Shown: positions 1 to 6,510 of the stretch, piece after piece
Position numbering within the stretch: position 1 is the first letter of the stretch
Layout: each line of letters begins with the position of its first letter
Assembly (NCBI GenBank): GCA_018894595.1
Contig: JAHIPN010000211.1
Coordinates: forward strand, 1-6,804
DNA from: a bacterium
Lineage (GTDB): Bacteria; Atribacterota; JS1; SB-45; 34-128
Direction: 5' to 3'
Length of the DNA: 6,804 bases
Program-made: the position numbers and the translations under genes
Notes under the pieces: generated by a model
Seen by the model: only the letters and a program-made list of their open reading frames with translations
Database searches by the model: none
What the model was told of the DNA's origin: nothing

Positions 1-309
1 TATGATTTGAAGATTATGTTTTTCAATAACTTCAATTGCAAGATTCGCAATTCTTTCAGTGTAGGCTTTGGAGAAAGGTATGTGCCAAGGGTTGGTATCT
101 GCATTAGTACTGTGTAAATAGACATTACTGGGAATAAACTCAGGATCGTTTAAATCAAGTTTTTCTCTATAATCACTCTCGACTTCTTGAGCATTGGTAA
201 CGATATGGACTTCGTGCCCGCGTTCTCCAAGTGCTTTTGCAAGCCAGTATACTCTTGCGGAGACTCCTCCCTCGATAGGGGGATATTTGCTAACTATACA
301 TATTCTCAT
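1..309 (-). CDS. Glycosyltransferase family 4, N-terminal part (runs off window)
   Basis: The first 103 codons are visible and the rest lies beyond position 1. The start reads MRICIVSKYPPIEGGVSARV, followed by an amphipathic helix and GHEVHIVTN. This is the Rossmann-like N-terminal acceptor-side domain of GT4 (GT-B fold) sugar transferases, with the glycine-rich loop at residues 14-15 after the first strand. Such enzymes transfer sugars from activated nucleotide donors to glycans or lipids at the cytoplasmic face of the membrane; the substrate cannot be read here. The ATG at 309 is supported by the family-typical start and by an AGGT at 317-320, seven bases upstream. It begins 26 bases after the TPR gene stop, so co-transcription is likely. 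A diverged, truncated paralogue lies at 3014-3154. The family call is firm; the donor-binding domain is not in the window. Confidence 0.9.
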   Translation of the reverse strand, partial: MRICIVSKYPPIEGGVSARVYWLAKALGERGHEVHIVTNAQEVESDYREKLDLNDPEFIPSNVYLHSTNADTNPWHIPFSKAYTERIANLAIEVIEKHNLQII

Positions 310-335
310 ATTATAAACCTAACTTTACCAAAGGA

Positions 336-1613
336 TTATTGATTTATTTTAGCTATTTCTGATTGTATCCTATTAATCAATTGTTGTTGTGGCTCACCAT
401 CCCCAATATCACTTTGACGAGCTTTATTCTCTTCAACCTTATAATCTCTCCAAAAATTAATAAGATATTCACATAGTCCTAATGCTTCTTTTTTCTTATT
501 TGATTTTATCAGTTTATTTATTTGGATTATAATGTGATCAATAATCTCATCAAGTAAGTAACGACTATGATGAAGAGCATTAAGGCACGATTGAGCATAT
601 AATTTATATGTTTCCGAATATTTAGACTTATCAAATTGGACATCCCCTTGTATGCTTTTAAGTAAAGACATCTGTTCGTAGTAATTATACTGTTCCGCTT
701 CTTTGGCAAGTTCGTCAATGTCTATTCCTTTACTATAATATAGGCTACACAAACTTACTAATGTTGCTGATATACCAAGATTTGTGGTGGTCTTCGAATT
801 TTTAAAAATATCTAGAGCATGTCTAAAATTCTCTTCTCCTTTATCCAGTTCGCCCATTTGTTGGTAAATCTCTCCAATTTTTCGAAATAGCCAGCCAATC
901 GCTATGTCATCTTTACCCACAGTATTCAGTAATAGCTTTTCAGCTTTTTTACAATAATTTAACGCTTCCTCTGGTTGCCCCTTCTTAAAGTAAACATCAG
1001 ATATCATACGATAACTCTGCCCAATTCTAAAATCATCTCCCAATAACTTTGCTATTTCTAAGGCTTCTTTGGCGCATTTAAGACCTTCGTCATATCTATA
1101 TTGCCATAAATAGGCTTTTGCCATTGCAAGAAGTACTTTTGATTTGCCATCAAGTAGACGGGCCTTTAGCTTTTCTTCAGTATTCGCCCATGGCCAATAT
1201 GCATCCTTCGCCTTCTCAATATTATCTTCATCCTGCAGGGTTAAATCTTGTCTAATCATTAGAGATTTTGAAAAGAATTCTATAGCTTTATCATACTTCC
1301 CATTCGTTCGATAAGCCTCACCTAGACTATGTAAGATTCCAGCCTCCGTGAACTCATTTTTGTCGTTTATGTTTTGATATATATCCCAACATTTTTCTAA
1401 ATAGTTGATAGCTTCATTGATTTTACCTTGATGTCTGGCTACTACTCCAAGTCGATCTAAAACCTTTATTTGAAGATTATTATCAACGTCATCAAGCAAA
1501 AACTTTTTCATTTCATCTACTAATTGCCAAACGAACATTCTTTGATGAAGTATATCTGCCTCTGCAAATATATTCAGGTACAACTTCACTCCTTCTGTCT
1601 TGTCAAATTGCAT
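336..1613 (-). CDS. TPR-repeat C-terminal half of a split STAND protein
   Basis: This is the longest ATG-started frame downstream of the in-frame TGA, 425 residues. Numbered from this ATG, TPR-like helical pairs are readable at about 49-82, 92-125 (LGEAYRTNGKYDKAIEFF), 155-190, 198-230 (ISDVYFKKGQPEEALNY), 239-272 (IGEIYQQMGELDKGEENF) and 309-345. A short, polar, glutamine-rich tail ends the protein. TPR arrays bind proteins or other ligands, and in STAND proteins they usually form the sensor. I doubt that ATG 1613 is a native start. No Shine-Dalgarno-like sequence precedes it, it lies in the middle of an apparently continuous segment (EWLYHLMQFDK), and the frame is open for 40 codons upstream to the TGA. 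It is in the same frame as the NTPase ORF. Most likely it is the C-terminal part of one 877-codon gene; an independent reinitiated protein is possible but less likely. Confidence 0.75.
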   Translation of the reverse strand: MQFDKTEGVKLYLNIFAEADILHQRMFVWQLVDEMKKFLLDDVDNNLQIKVLDRLGVVARHQGKINEAINYLEKCWDIYQNINDKNEFTEAGILHSLGEAYRTNGKYDKAIEFFSKSLMIRQDLTLQDEDNIEKAKDAYWPWANTEEKLKARLLDGKSKVLLAMAKAYLWQYRYDEGLKCAKEALEIAKLLGDDFRIGQSYRMISDVYFKKGQPEEALNYCKKAEKLLLNTVGKDDIAIGWLFRKIGEIYQQMGELDKGEENFRHALDIFKNSKTTTNLGISATLVSLCSLYYSKGIDIDELAKEAEQYNYYEQMSLLKSIQGDVQFDKSKYSETYKLYAQSCLNALHHSRYLLDEIIDHIIIQINKLIKSNKKKEALGLCEYLINFWRDYKVEENKARQSDIGDGEPQQQLINRIQSEIAKINQ

Positions 1614-1736
1614 AAGATGATATAACCATTCAATAGTTAGTTTTTGTCGATCTTCGTAACTTTGTGCTTTTTTCGACTCTTCTTTGTAAAAATTTGCTGC
1701 CTTTATATTTATTTCTCTATATTTTGACGGAGATCA
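1614..1736 (-). other. In-frame TGA and open linker joining NTPase and TPR ORFs
   Basis: The NTPase ORF ends with TGA at 1736-1734. The next 40 codons in the same frame contain no stop and lead straight into the TPR ORF at 1613. They encode SPSKYREINIKAANFYKEE and further on KLTIEWLYHL, which reads as the helical linker normally found after the winged helix of STAND-TPR proteins (LHEKIR..., then a K/R-rich helix, then EWLYHL). There is no ATG, GTG or TTG in frame before 1613. A one-base change, such as CGA or AGA to TGA, would produce this state. I see no convincing SECIS-like hairpin just downstream: only a 4-bp TCTC/GAGA pairing across 12 bases. Options are a recent nonsense mutation, a sequencing error, or programmed readthrough. 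Confidence 0.85.
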
Positions 1737-2969
1737 ATATTTTAAATCCTCAATTAGATAGTTTCTTATTTTCTCATGTAGTGACAAGCCGTTAATATGC
1801 CTCTTTATAAATGTTAATGATTTAAGTTCGTCATATATTTCCGAAGTATTATCAATACCAATTACCTCTGATAATATATCTTCATTGAACCACCTGACAA
1901 CTGAACAGGCCCTAAGAATTTTCTTGATATTTGAATCAGCTTCCTTTATTATTTGAGATATTATTATTTCAGTAGCTTCACCTTTTGTTGTTATACTGGA
2001 GAAGCTTTTGACACCAAATCTTTTAAAAGCATCTGCAGCGGCGGCTAGTGCTAATGGTAACCTATCTGCAAACTCAAGGATTTCATCTACTATTTTATTA
2101 TCATTTATACCTCTTTTCTCAATAAGATATTCTCTTGCATCAGCCTCATTGAATATATCAAGTTCCAATGAGTAATACCCCAATTTTTTCCATCTATCAA
2201 ACCCAATGTCATCAAGTTCATCTTTTCGGCCATCGATTATAACAATAGCGTAATCTTCAAGTTTTTTCACAAAGTCATATACCCAAGCTTCAAGAGAACC
2301 AATCATTTCAAAGGTATCAAACATTATTACAATAGACTTACGTTTAGTATAATTATTTACATCTTTGACTATACTTTCAGTTAATTCTTCACTTGAGTTT
2401 AATAAGAACATTACTTCATGAACAGGAAAAAGATTGGAGATTTTATCCGTAATAAAATCTATACTTTTACCAAATATATCTTCATCTTTAAGACTATTTG
2501 CAATCCCTTTACCAACAGTTGACAAAATTAAACTACTACTCCCAGGGACAAATATTTCCGGCAACACAATCATTCCAATAGACATAAATTTACTTGCAAG
2601 AAACTTTATAACACTCCTTGGAACATTTTTATCACTCCGTAATTTATTAACTAGTTTAATACCTTTATCGCAACATTTAGTATACTCTTTTGTTTTAACC
2701 CCCAAATTGTTAAACTGTTTTGAAATTGATTGAAGGATGGGAGAGATTCCTTTTTCAACATGTATATTAATTATTGCAACTGGGGTTTCTTCATCTTTAC
2801 ATATCTGTTCAAACTTTTCCAATAGGGTAGATTTACCAATACCACCTTCTCCATGTATATACAAAATTTTACGGTCATTTAACTGGTTTAAGCATGTTCT
2901 AAAACGAGCAATCTCTTTCTCTCGACCAATAAAGAAAGAATTATTTCTTATACATTCTACCTTACTCAT
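1734..2969 (-). CDS. STAND-family P-loop NTPase (N-terminal half of split STAND-TPR gene)
   Basis: The protein has 411 residues. Walker A is GEGGIGKST at 40-48, preceded by FIGREKEI, the usual entry into AAA_16/NACHT/NB-ARC-like domains. Walker B is IVIMFDTFE at 213-221 with D218. A sensor-1-like IIDGRKDEL follows with R248, then RLPLAL (303-308), corresponding to the GLPL motif. A winged-helix segment (about 345-405) ends in LSLHEKIRNYL, an MHD-like motif with H398. Walker A and B are about 170 residues apart, well above the usual 70-80, because of an inserted helical region with a hydrophobic stretch at about 130-160. STAND proteins are nucleotide-driven switches that oligomerise on sensing a signal. 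No effector domain precedes the P-loop, so a partner would have to act. Start: ATG 2969 has AAGGTGG at 2977-2983 with a 7-base spacer. The stop is probably an in-frame nonsense codon. Confidence 0.88.
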   Translation of the reverse strand: MSKVECIRNNSFFIGREKEIARFRTCLNQLNDRKILYIHGEGGIGKSTLLEKFEQICKDEETPVAIINIHVEKGISPILQSISKQFNNLGVKTKEYTKCCDKGIKLVNKLRSDKNVPRSVIKFLASKFMSIGMIVLPEIFVPGSSSLILSTVGKGIANSLKDEDIFGKSIDFITDKISNLFPVHEVMFLLNSSEELTESIVKDVNNYTKRKSIVIMFDTFEMIGSLEAWVYDFVKKLEDYAIVIIDGRKDELDDIGFDRWKKLGYYSLELDIFNEADAREYLIEKRGINDNKIVDEILEFADRLPLALAAAADAFKRFGVKSFSSITTKGEATEIIISQIIKEADSNIKKILRACSVVRWFNEDILSEVIGIDNTSEIYDELKSLTFIKRHINGLSLHEKIRNYLIEDLKY

Positions 2970-2991
2970 ATTATAACCACCTTACTCATAT
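2959..2991. repeat. 13-bp tandem direct repeat at the STAND gene start
   Basis: ACCTTACTCATAT occurs at 2959-2971 and again at 2979-2991, a 20-bp period on the plus strand. Read on the minus strand, each unit is ATATGAGTAAGGT, meaning the start codon and codons 2-4 of the NTPase are duplicated just upstream. Slippage or an imprecise joining event would explain it. Confidence 0.8.
2977..2983 (-). promoter_or_regulatory. Ribosome binding site of the STAND NTPase gene
   Basis: AAGGTGG lies seven bases before ATG 2969. It falls inside the upstream unit of a 13-bp direct repeat, so part of the ribosome binding site is a copy of the gene's own first codons (ATGAGTAAGGT). An earlier ATG within that unit, at 2989, opens a frame that stops after seven codons, so 2969 is the productive start. 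Confidence 0.6.
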
Positions 2992-2999
2992 CACAATTA

Positions 3000-3017
3000 C
3001 TAGAGATTCCTATCTAG
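3000..3017. repeat. Short inverted repeat at the glycosyltransferase breakpoint
   Basis: CTAGA at 3000-3004 and TCTAG at 3013-3017 form a 5-bp inverted repeat with an 8-base loop. It overlaps the stop codon of the truncated glycosyltransferase frame, a few bases past the point where homology to the intact copy ends (about 3029). It is too short to name as a terminator or element end. Confidence 0.3.
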
Positions 3018-3154
3018 GACAGAAAAATTTCCTGGGCATTGGTGAAAATATAGACCTCATACCCCCGCTCACCGAGTGCTTTTGCGAGCCAATATACCTT
3101 TGCAGAAACACCTCCTTCGATAGGAGGATATTTTCCGATCATGCATATTCTCAA
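3014..3154 (-). pseudogene. Truncated 5' fragment of a GT4 glycosyltransferase
   Basis: The frame gives 46 residues starting at TTG 3154: RICMIGKYPPIEGGVSAKV, then WLAKALGERGYEVYIFTNAQE, then IFLS and a TAG stop at 3016-3014. The first 42 codons match the downstream glycosyltransferase (309-1) at 34 of 42 residues and about 97 of 126 bases; most differences are in third positions. After codon 42 homology ends abruptly. The complete family domain needs several hundred residues, so this cannot be an active enzyme. The TTG start overlaps the TGA stop of the MBL gene (TTGA), and GAGGG at 3160-3164 would serve as ribosome binding site; an internal ATG is at 3142. It is best read as the stump of a paralogous gene whose body was lost when the STAND gene came to lie here. 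Confidence 0.88.
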
Positions 3155-6100
3155 CGTGACCCTCTGCCGGTGGTCGGCTCCGCCGATTCCAAATTACGGC
3201 CGTTCTCGCAGTAATCTTTCAAAACATGGCCAATTTGATACGAAGATAATACTGCTTCACATTCGTTACAAACGAAACATAGCGCTTCTTCTTTTCCATA
3301 AGCAACAGGTTTAATACCGGCTCGATCTACAAACCTCTTACAGCAATGGCAGTAAACGTTTCCGGTGAATACGTCAACTTCCAGTCCGATATCTCCTGGC
3401 AGGCACCTTAGCTTTTTTTTAGCTTTTTTAAACCAACTATCAAACTTCATATATAAGTCCTTACGAATTCCATTCTTGAGTTCTTCACCGAATTCCGAAA
3501 TGATGGCCAATTTTAGTTTATTATCTTTTTCTTTCAACAAAGTATTAAAAAATAATGTAAGTCCTGCCAAATATAAATGTTTTTCCTCCCGGGTCTGTTC
3601 GATTAACTTTTTCTCAGTAACGTCAACACTTTTAAATTTATTTTTCTTACATTCGTTATATTTTGGGCATCTACTGTCATCGTCAGGAGATTTCCTACAG
3701 AATGTGTTGCAAAAATTCTTTTCATTCAGGATGTTGATTATCGACCCCAGATGGGCGCAGATAATATCGCATTTCTCGAAGTGTTTGAGGTATTTGGGCG
3801 GGTTGGTTTTGTTGGGACTCCATTTTATATCTCCGGTGTAACCGATTACTGCTTTGTGTTTATCGTTTTTCTTTACAGTTATTATAAATCCCAAGCTTTG
3901 AAATTGACTTAGATCTTGGTGAGCGGTTCCGAATGCTTCAATCGTTATATGGCTATCTTCAAATACTTTCTCTAGTTTATCATCTTTTCCATTAATCACA
4001 ATTATATCTTTTAATATCTTTGCTACATCCTCACTAGAGTTTATAATACTATTGTAGTGCTTAAAAACGCCATGAGATAATACCAAGGTAAGATTTTTTT
4101 TATTTACTTCCTTTTGATAATGATATTTTCCCAGTTTGCCATTCATTTCATGAAAGAGCGAAAGTATCGCAGCGAGATTATCGGTATGGTCGGGGTGGGC
4201 ATGAGAAACCAGCACCAAATCGATGTCCCCTATTTTGAAGCCTTGCGAGAAAAAATTCTCCAGATAGTTATAGCCTGGATCAATAACAATTCCGAAAGAT
4301 TCATTATTGTAGGCGAAGCGAAGAAAATAACCCCCCCCTTTACTTTGGTTTATTGAAGAGCTCAGGGTTGGCGTGAAGGAATTCCATCGCCTTAACACAC
4401 TCAAGGTTCCTTGCATCTCACCGTTACTTTCAACAGGAATTTTTGATCTGCCAACTATATTCTTTATAAATTCTTCTGTGTTTCGTTCCATTTGACTGGC
4501 AATACTTTCGCCGCGCATCCCAACTTTTGTTTTCTTGAAGAAATAATTCTCAATAAATTTTTTTATTTTAGGTTCTTTCTTTACATCTGAATCTTCCTTA
4601 AGTTTTTCCGTGAAACGGTCAAAATCTACCCTTATTTGTTCTAAATCACTGTCTTTATCTTTTTGCTGATAAATGTAATCTAATCTTTCTTTTAACTTTT
4701 TTATTGTTTTCATTTGATCTTTCGATGGTGTTGGGGTATTTTTGTTTTCGATAAAATGATCAATATAGACATCAAAAAAATTTCTAAGATAATTCTCATC
4801 GTCATTATTTTTTAGGTTTTGGGGAAAGGTATTTTTCGCATCTTTATAATCTTGAAGTAAAAAATCTAAAACATTATTTTCCAACCAGTTCTTAATAATA
4901 TTATTAATTTCATCTTGTTTATCGGAAAAAATTTTACTTTCAAACAAGTAAAGATGGAAGTATATAAGTGCTTTTTCGAAATCTTTTTTTTGTTTTTCTG
5001 CATTTTTAAGTTGGTAAAACTCAGCTAACTTAGTGCATGCTCCTTTAAAACTATCACCATCTTTTCTTTCACTAGCCTTCTTTATTAGATCTTTTGCCAT
5101 AGATTCAAATTCCGGATATTTTTCTTTAATGGCTTTTATTTCTTTGGAAGTATTATTGTCTAAATGGAGTTTTTGCCACAATGCTTCTATAACTTTTTTG
5201 TCTTCTTCAACGTTCACAATATCAACGATATTATCTTTTAGTTTCAACATAAGTGTTAAAGTAATATTTTTTGCTTTTTCATCGTAGTTGATCCCTGCAA
5301 AATCATCTAATTTTTGCCAATCAGAAAATTTCATAAGTTTATGGGTAGCTTGGAAATCTTCTGGCCTGTTTTCTCGAAATTCATTCATAAGGCGGAGCTG
5401 ATGGATTTTCGCCTGGCGTTGGGTAAAAGTATAATCCCAACTTGCTACTGTATAAATAACGAGTAGATTCCATGCATCCTTATATTTCTTCTGGTCAATT
5501 AAAGCGGAGGCTTTTTCCAAATCACGATACTGGGCACGATAATCTTTAAGAGGATCAAGCTTTTTAAGCTCGTCACTTTCAAGACAAATAATCGCTTCCT
5601 GACCTCTGCCTTGGTCTATTAATATCGATGCCTCTCTGAGTAAAGCAAAATTACAGTCGGAAAGACTTGCATTAAATCTTTTTTTCTTGCTTTTTTTATA
5701 AATCTCAACAATTCTTCGAAATGTCCTGAGCGCCGAATCCACCTCGTTGAGTAGTTTCTCTGCTTCACCTTTATTTAAAAGAGCGAATGTGTATAGTTTT
5801 ATTATGTCTGATGGAAGAAGAATCTTTTTCTTATCTTCCGCAGCCGGATTCTCCAAATTTTTTAATTTAGAATACAATTCTTCCAATAAAGAGATTGATT
5901 CCTCGGCATATCCGAGCGACATTGATGATTTAGCAAGACCAGAATAGCAAATAGCTAGTTCGTTATAGAAAAGCACTTTTGCCCAGTTATAACTCTTTAA
6001 GAGATTTTTGCCTTTCTGGGAACAATAAAAATATTTTTTTGGTATATGATTAAAGGCTTTATGTAAATTATGGGTACTGATAATATAGTACTTTTTTTCC

Positions 6101-6444
6101 TTTTCACGTTCGATCTGCTGCTTAACTATAATACGTATCCTTTTAGCTTTAAAAAGGTGATAGATAAGATAGTATTCCATCTCTTTCTGTTTCTCTGGGT
6201 TTGGTACATTAATTTTCGTTATATTTGAGGGGATATCCTGGATAATATCTTTACAAATGTTTGATGCTTTTTCGACCATCCCTATGTAATTCTTATATAG
6301 CGGGTTATCCTTTACTTCGCCATTTTTCTGGTCTTCAAGCAAGTAGGAGTTAAAATCGATGCTATCCATTATAGTTTCAAATTGTAAACTGGCACTATTT
6401 GCTTTTTCTATCAAATTATTTATGTTATTTTGGTTATTGCTCAT
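3151..6444 (-). CDS. TPR-like/MBL-fold metallohydrolase with cysteine clusters
   Basis: The protein has 1097 residues. Residues 1 to about 640 are helical, lysine- and glutamate-rich and TPR-like in places (about 155-195, 215-250, 265-330). The MBL domain starts near 700. It shows SHAHPDH at 747-753 (H748, H750, D752, H753), AHQDLSQFQSLGF (H842), GYTGD (D872) and CAHLGS (H898). HLYLAG (H956) and then SEFGEEL (E984) follow. The order resembles RNase Z-type hydrolases, with E984 where the last His would be expected. Cysteines C912, C916, C926 and C932 lie between H898 and H956. A zinc-ribbon-like set, C1032/C1035 and C1056/C1059/C1062, is near the C-terminus. It is probably a metal-dependent nuclease or phosphodiesterase in the cytoplasm, as no signal peptide or membrane segment is seen. 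ATG 6444 has GGGGAGG four bases upstream. The substrate is unknown. Confidence 0.88.
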   Translation of the reverse strand: MSNNQNNINNLIEKANSASLQFETIMDSIDFNSYLLEDQKNGEVKDNPLYKNYIGMVEKASNICKDIIQDIPSNITKINVPNPEKQKEMEYYLIYHLFKAKRIRIIVKQQIEREKEKKYYIISTHNLHKAFNHIPKKYFYCSQKGKNLLKSYNWAKVLFYNELAICYSGLAKSSMSLGYAEESISLLEELYSKLKNLENPAAEDKKKILLPSDIIKLYTFALLNKGEAEKLLNEVDSALRTFRRIVEIYKKSKKKRFNASLSDCNFALLREASILIDQGRGQEAIICLESDELKKLDPLKDYRAQYRDLEKASALIDQKKYKDAWNLLVIYTVASWDYTFTQRQAKIHQLRLMNEFRENRPEDFQATHKLMKFSDWQKLDDFAGINYDEKAKNITLTLMLKLKDNIVDIVNVEEDKKVIEALWQKLHLDNNTSKEIKAIKEKYPEFESMAKDLIKKASERKDGDSFKGACTKLAEFYQLKNAEKQKKDFEKALIYFHLYLFESKIFSDKQDEINNIIKNWLENNVLDFLLQDYKDAKNTFPQNLKNNDDENYLRNFFDVYIDHFIENKNTPTPSKDQMKTIKKLKERLDYIYQQKDKDSDLEQIRVDFDRFTEKLKEDSDVKKEPKIKKFIENYFFKKTKVGMRGESIASQMERNTEEFIKNIVGRSKIPVESNGEMQGTLSVLRRWNSFTPTLSSSINQSKGGGYFLRFAYNNESFGIVIDPGYNYLENFFSQGFKIGDIDLVLVSHAHPDHTDNLAAILSLFHEMNGKLGKYHYQKEVNKKNLTLVLSHGVFKHYNSIINSSEDVAKILKDIIVINGKDDKLEKVFEDSHITIEAFGTAHQDLSQFQSLGFIITVKKNDKHKAVIGYTGDIKWSPNKTNPPKYLKHFEKCDIICAHLGSIINILNEKNFCNTFCRKSPDDDSRCPKYNECKKNKFKSVDVTEKKLIEQTREEKHLYLAGLTLFFNTLLKEKDNKLKLAIISEFGEELKNGIRKDLYMKFDSWFKKAKKKLRCLPGDIGLEVDVFTGNVYCHCCKRFVDRAGIKPVAYGKEEALCFVCNECEAVLSSYQIGHVLKDYCENGRNLESAEPTTGRGSR

Positions 6445-6448
6445 CTTG

Positions 6449-6455
6449 CCTCCCC
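6449..6455 (-). promoter_or_regulatory. Ribosome binding site of the MBL gene
   Basis: GGGGAGG lies four bases before ATG 6444. It is the strongest Shine-Dalgarno-like sequence in the window and fixes the start of the 1097-residue protein. Confidence 0.7.
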
Positions 6456-6504
6456 TGTATCATACATATCGCCCAGATTTTTATCATTCACGATCTATGA
6501 TTTG

Positions 6505-6510
6505 ATTATA
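6505..6510 (-). promoter_or_regulatory. Possible -10 box (TATAAT) upstream of the MBL gene
   Basis: A perfect TATAAT, read on the minus strand, lies about 60 bases before the MBL start. It has no good TTGACA partner at 16-18 bases: the best nearby is TTGC with a short spacer. It overlaps the TAA stop of the small upstream ORF. In an AT-rich sequence this may be chance, and in an archaeal host a TATA/BRE pair would be expected instead; none is clear. Confidence 0.2.

Noticed and set aside
1734..1736. TGA as a normal sense codon (genetic code 4 or 25)
   Set aside because: The 1097-residue MBL frame contains no in-frame TGA and uses TGG for every tryptophan, and it ends in TGA. A recoded genome would scatter TGA through all genes.
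1690..1736. Selenocysteine insertion at the in-frame TGA
   Set aside because: No stable hairpin follows the TGA (only a 4-bp pairing over a 12-base loop), and a winged-helix linker position rich in basic residues is not a redox site.
2434..2976. Plus-strand frames of 99 and 79 codons
   Set aside because: They are antisense to the well-supported STAND NTPase gene, hydrophobic and serine-rich as expected for shadow frames, and have no motifs or ribosome binding site.
1..3154. STAND gene as an insertion sequence or transposon cargo with target-site duplication
   Set aside because: The repeated glycosyltransferase starts are about 77% identical and 126 bp long, far from a fresh short target duplication. 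No transposase, integrase or terminal inverted repeats are seen.
3411..3430. T8 tracts (3413-3420 and 4984-4991) as slippage sites
   Set aside because: They encode lysine runs in an AT-rich gene and sit at unremarkable places; such tracts are expected by chance, unlike the G8 tract.
3365..4356. Plus-strand frames of 158 and 80 codons inside the MBL gene
   Set aside because: They lie opposite the MBL catalytic motifs and zinc-ribbon cysteines; their composition mirrors the antisense of a lysine-rich AT-rich gene.
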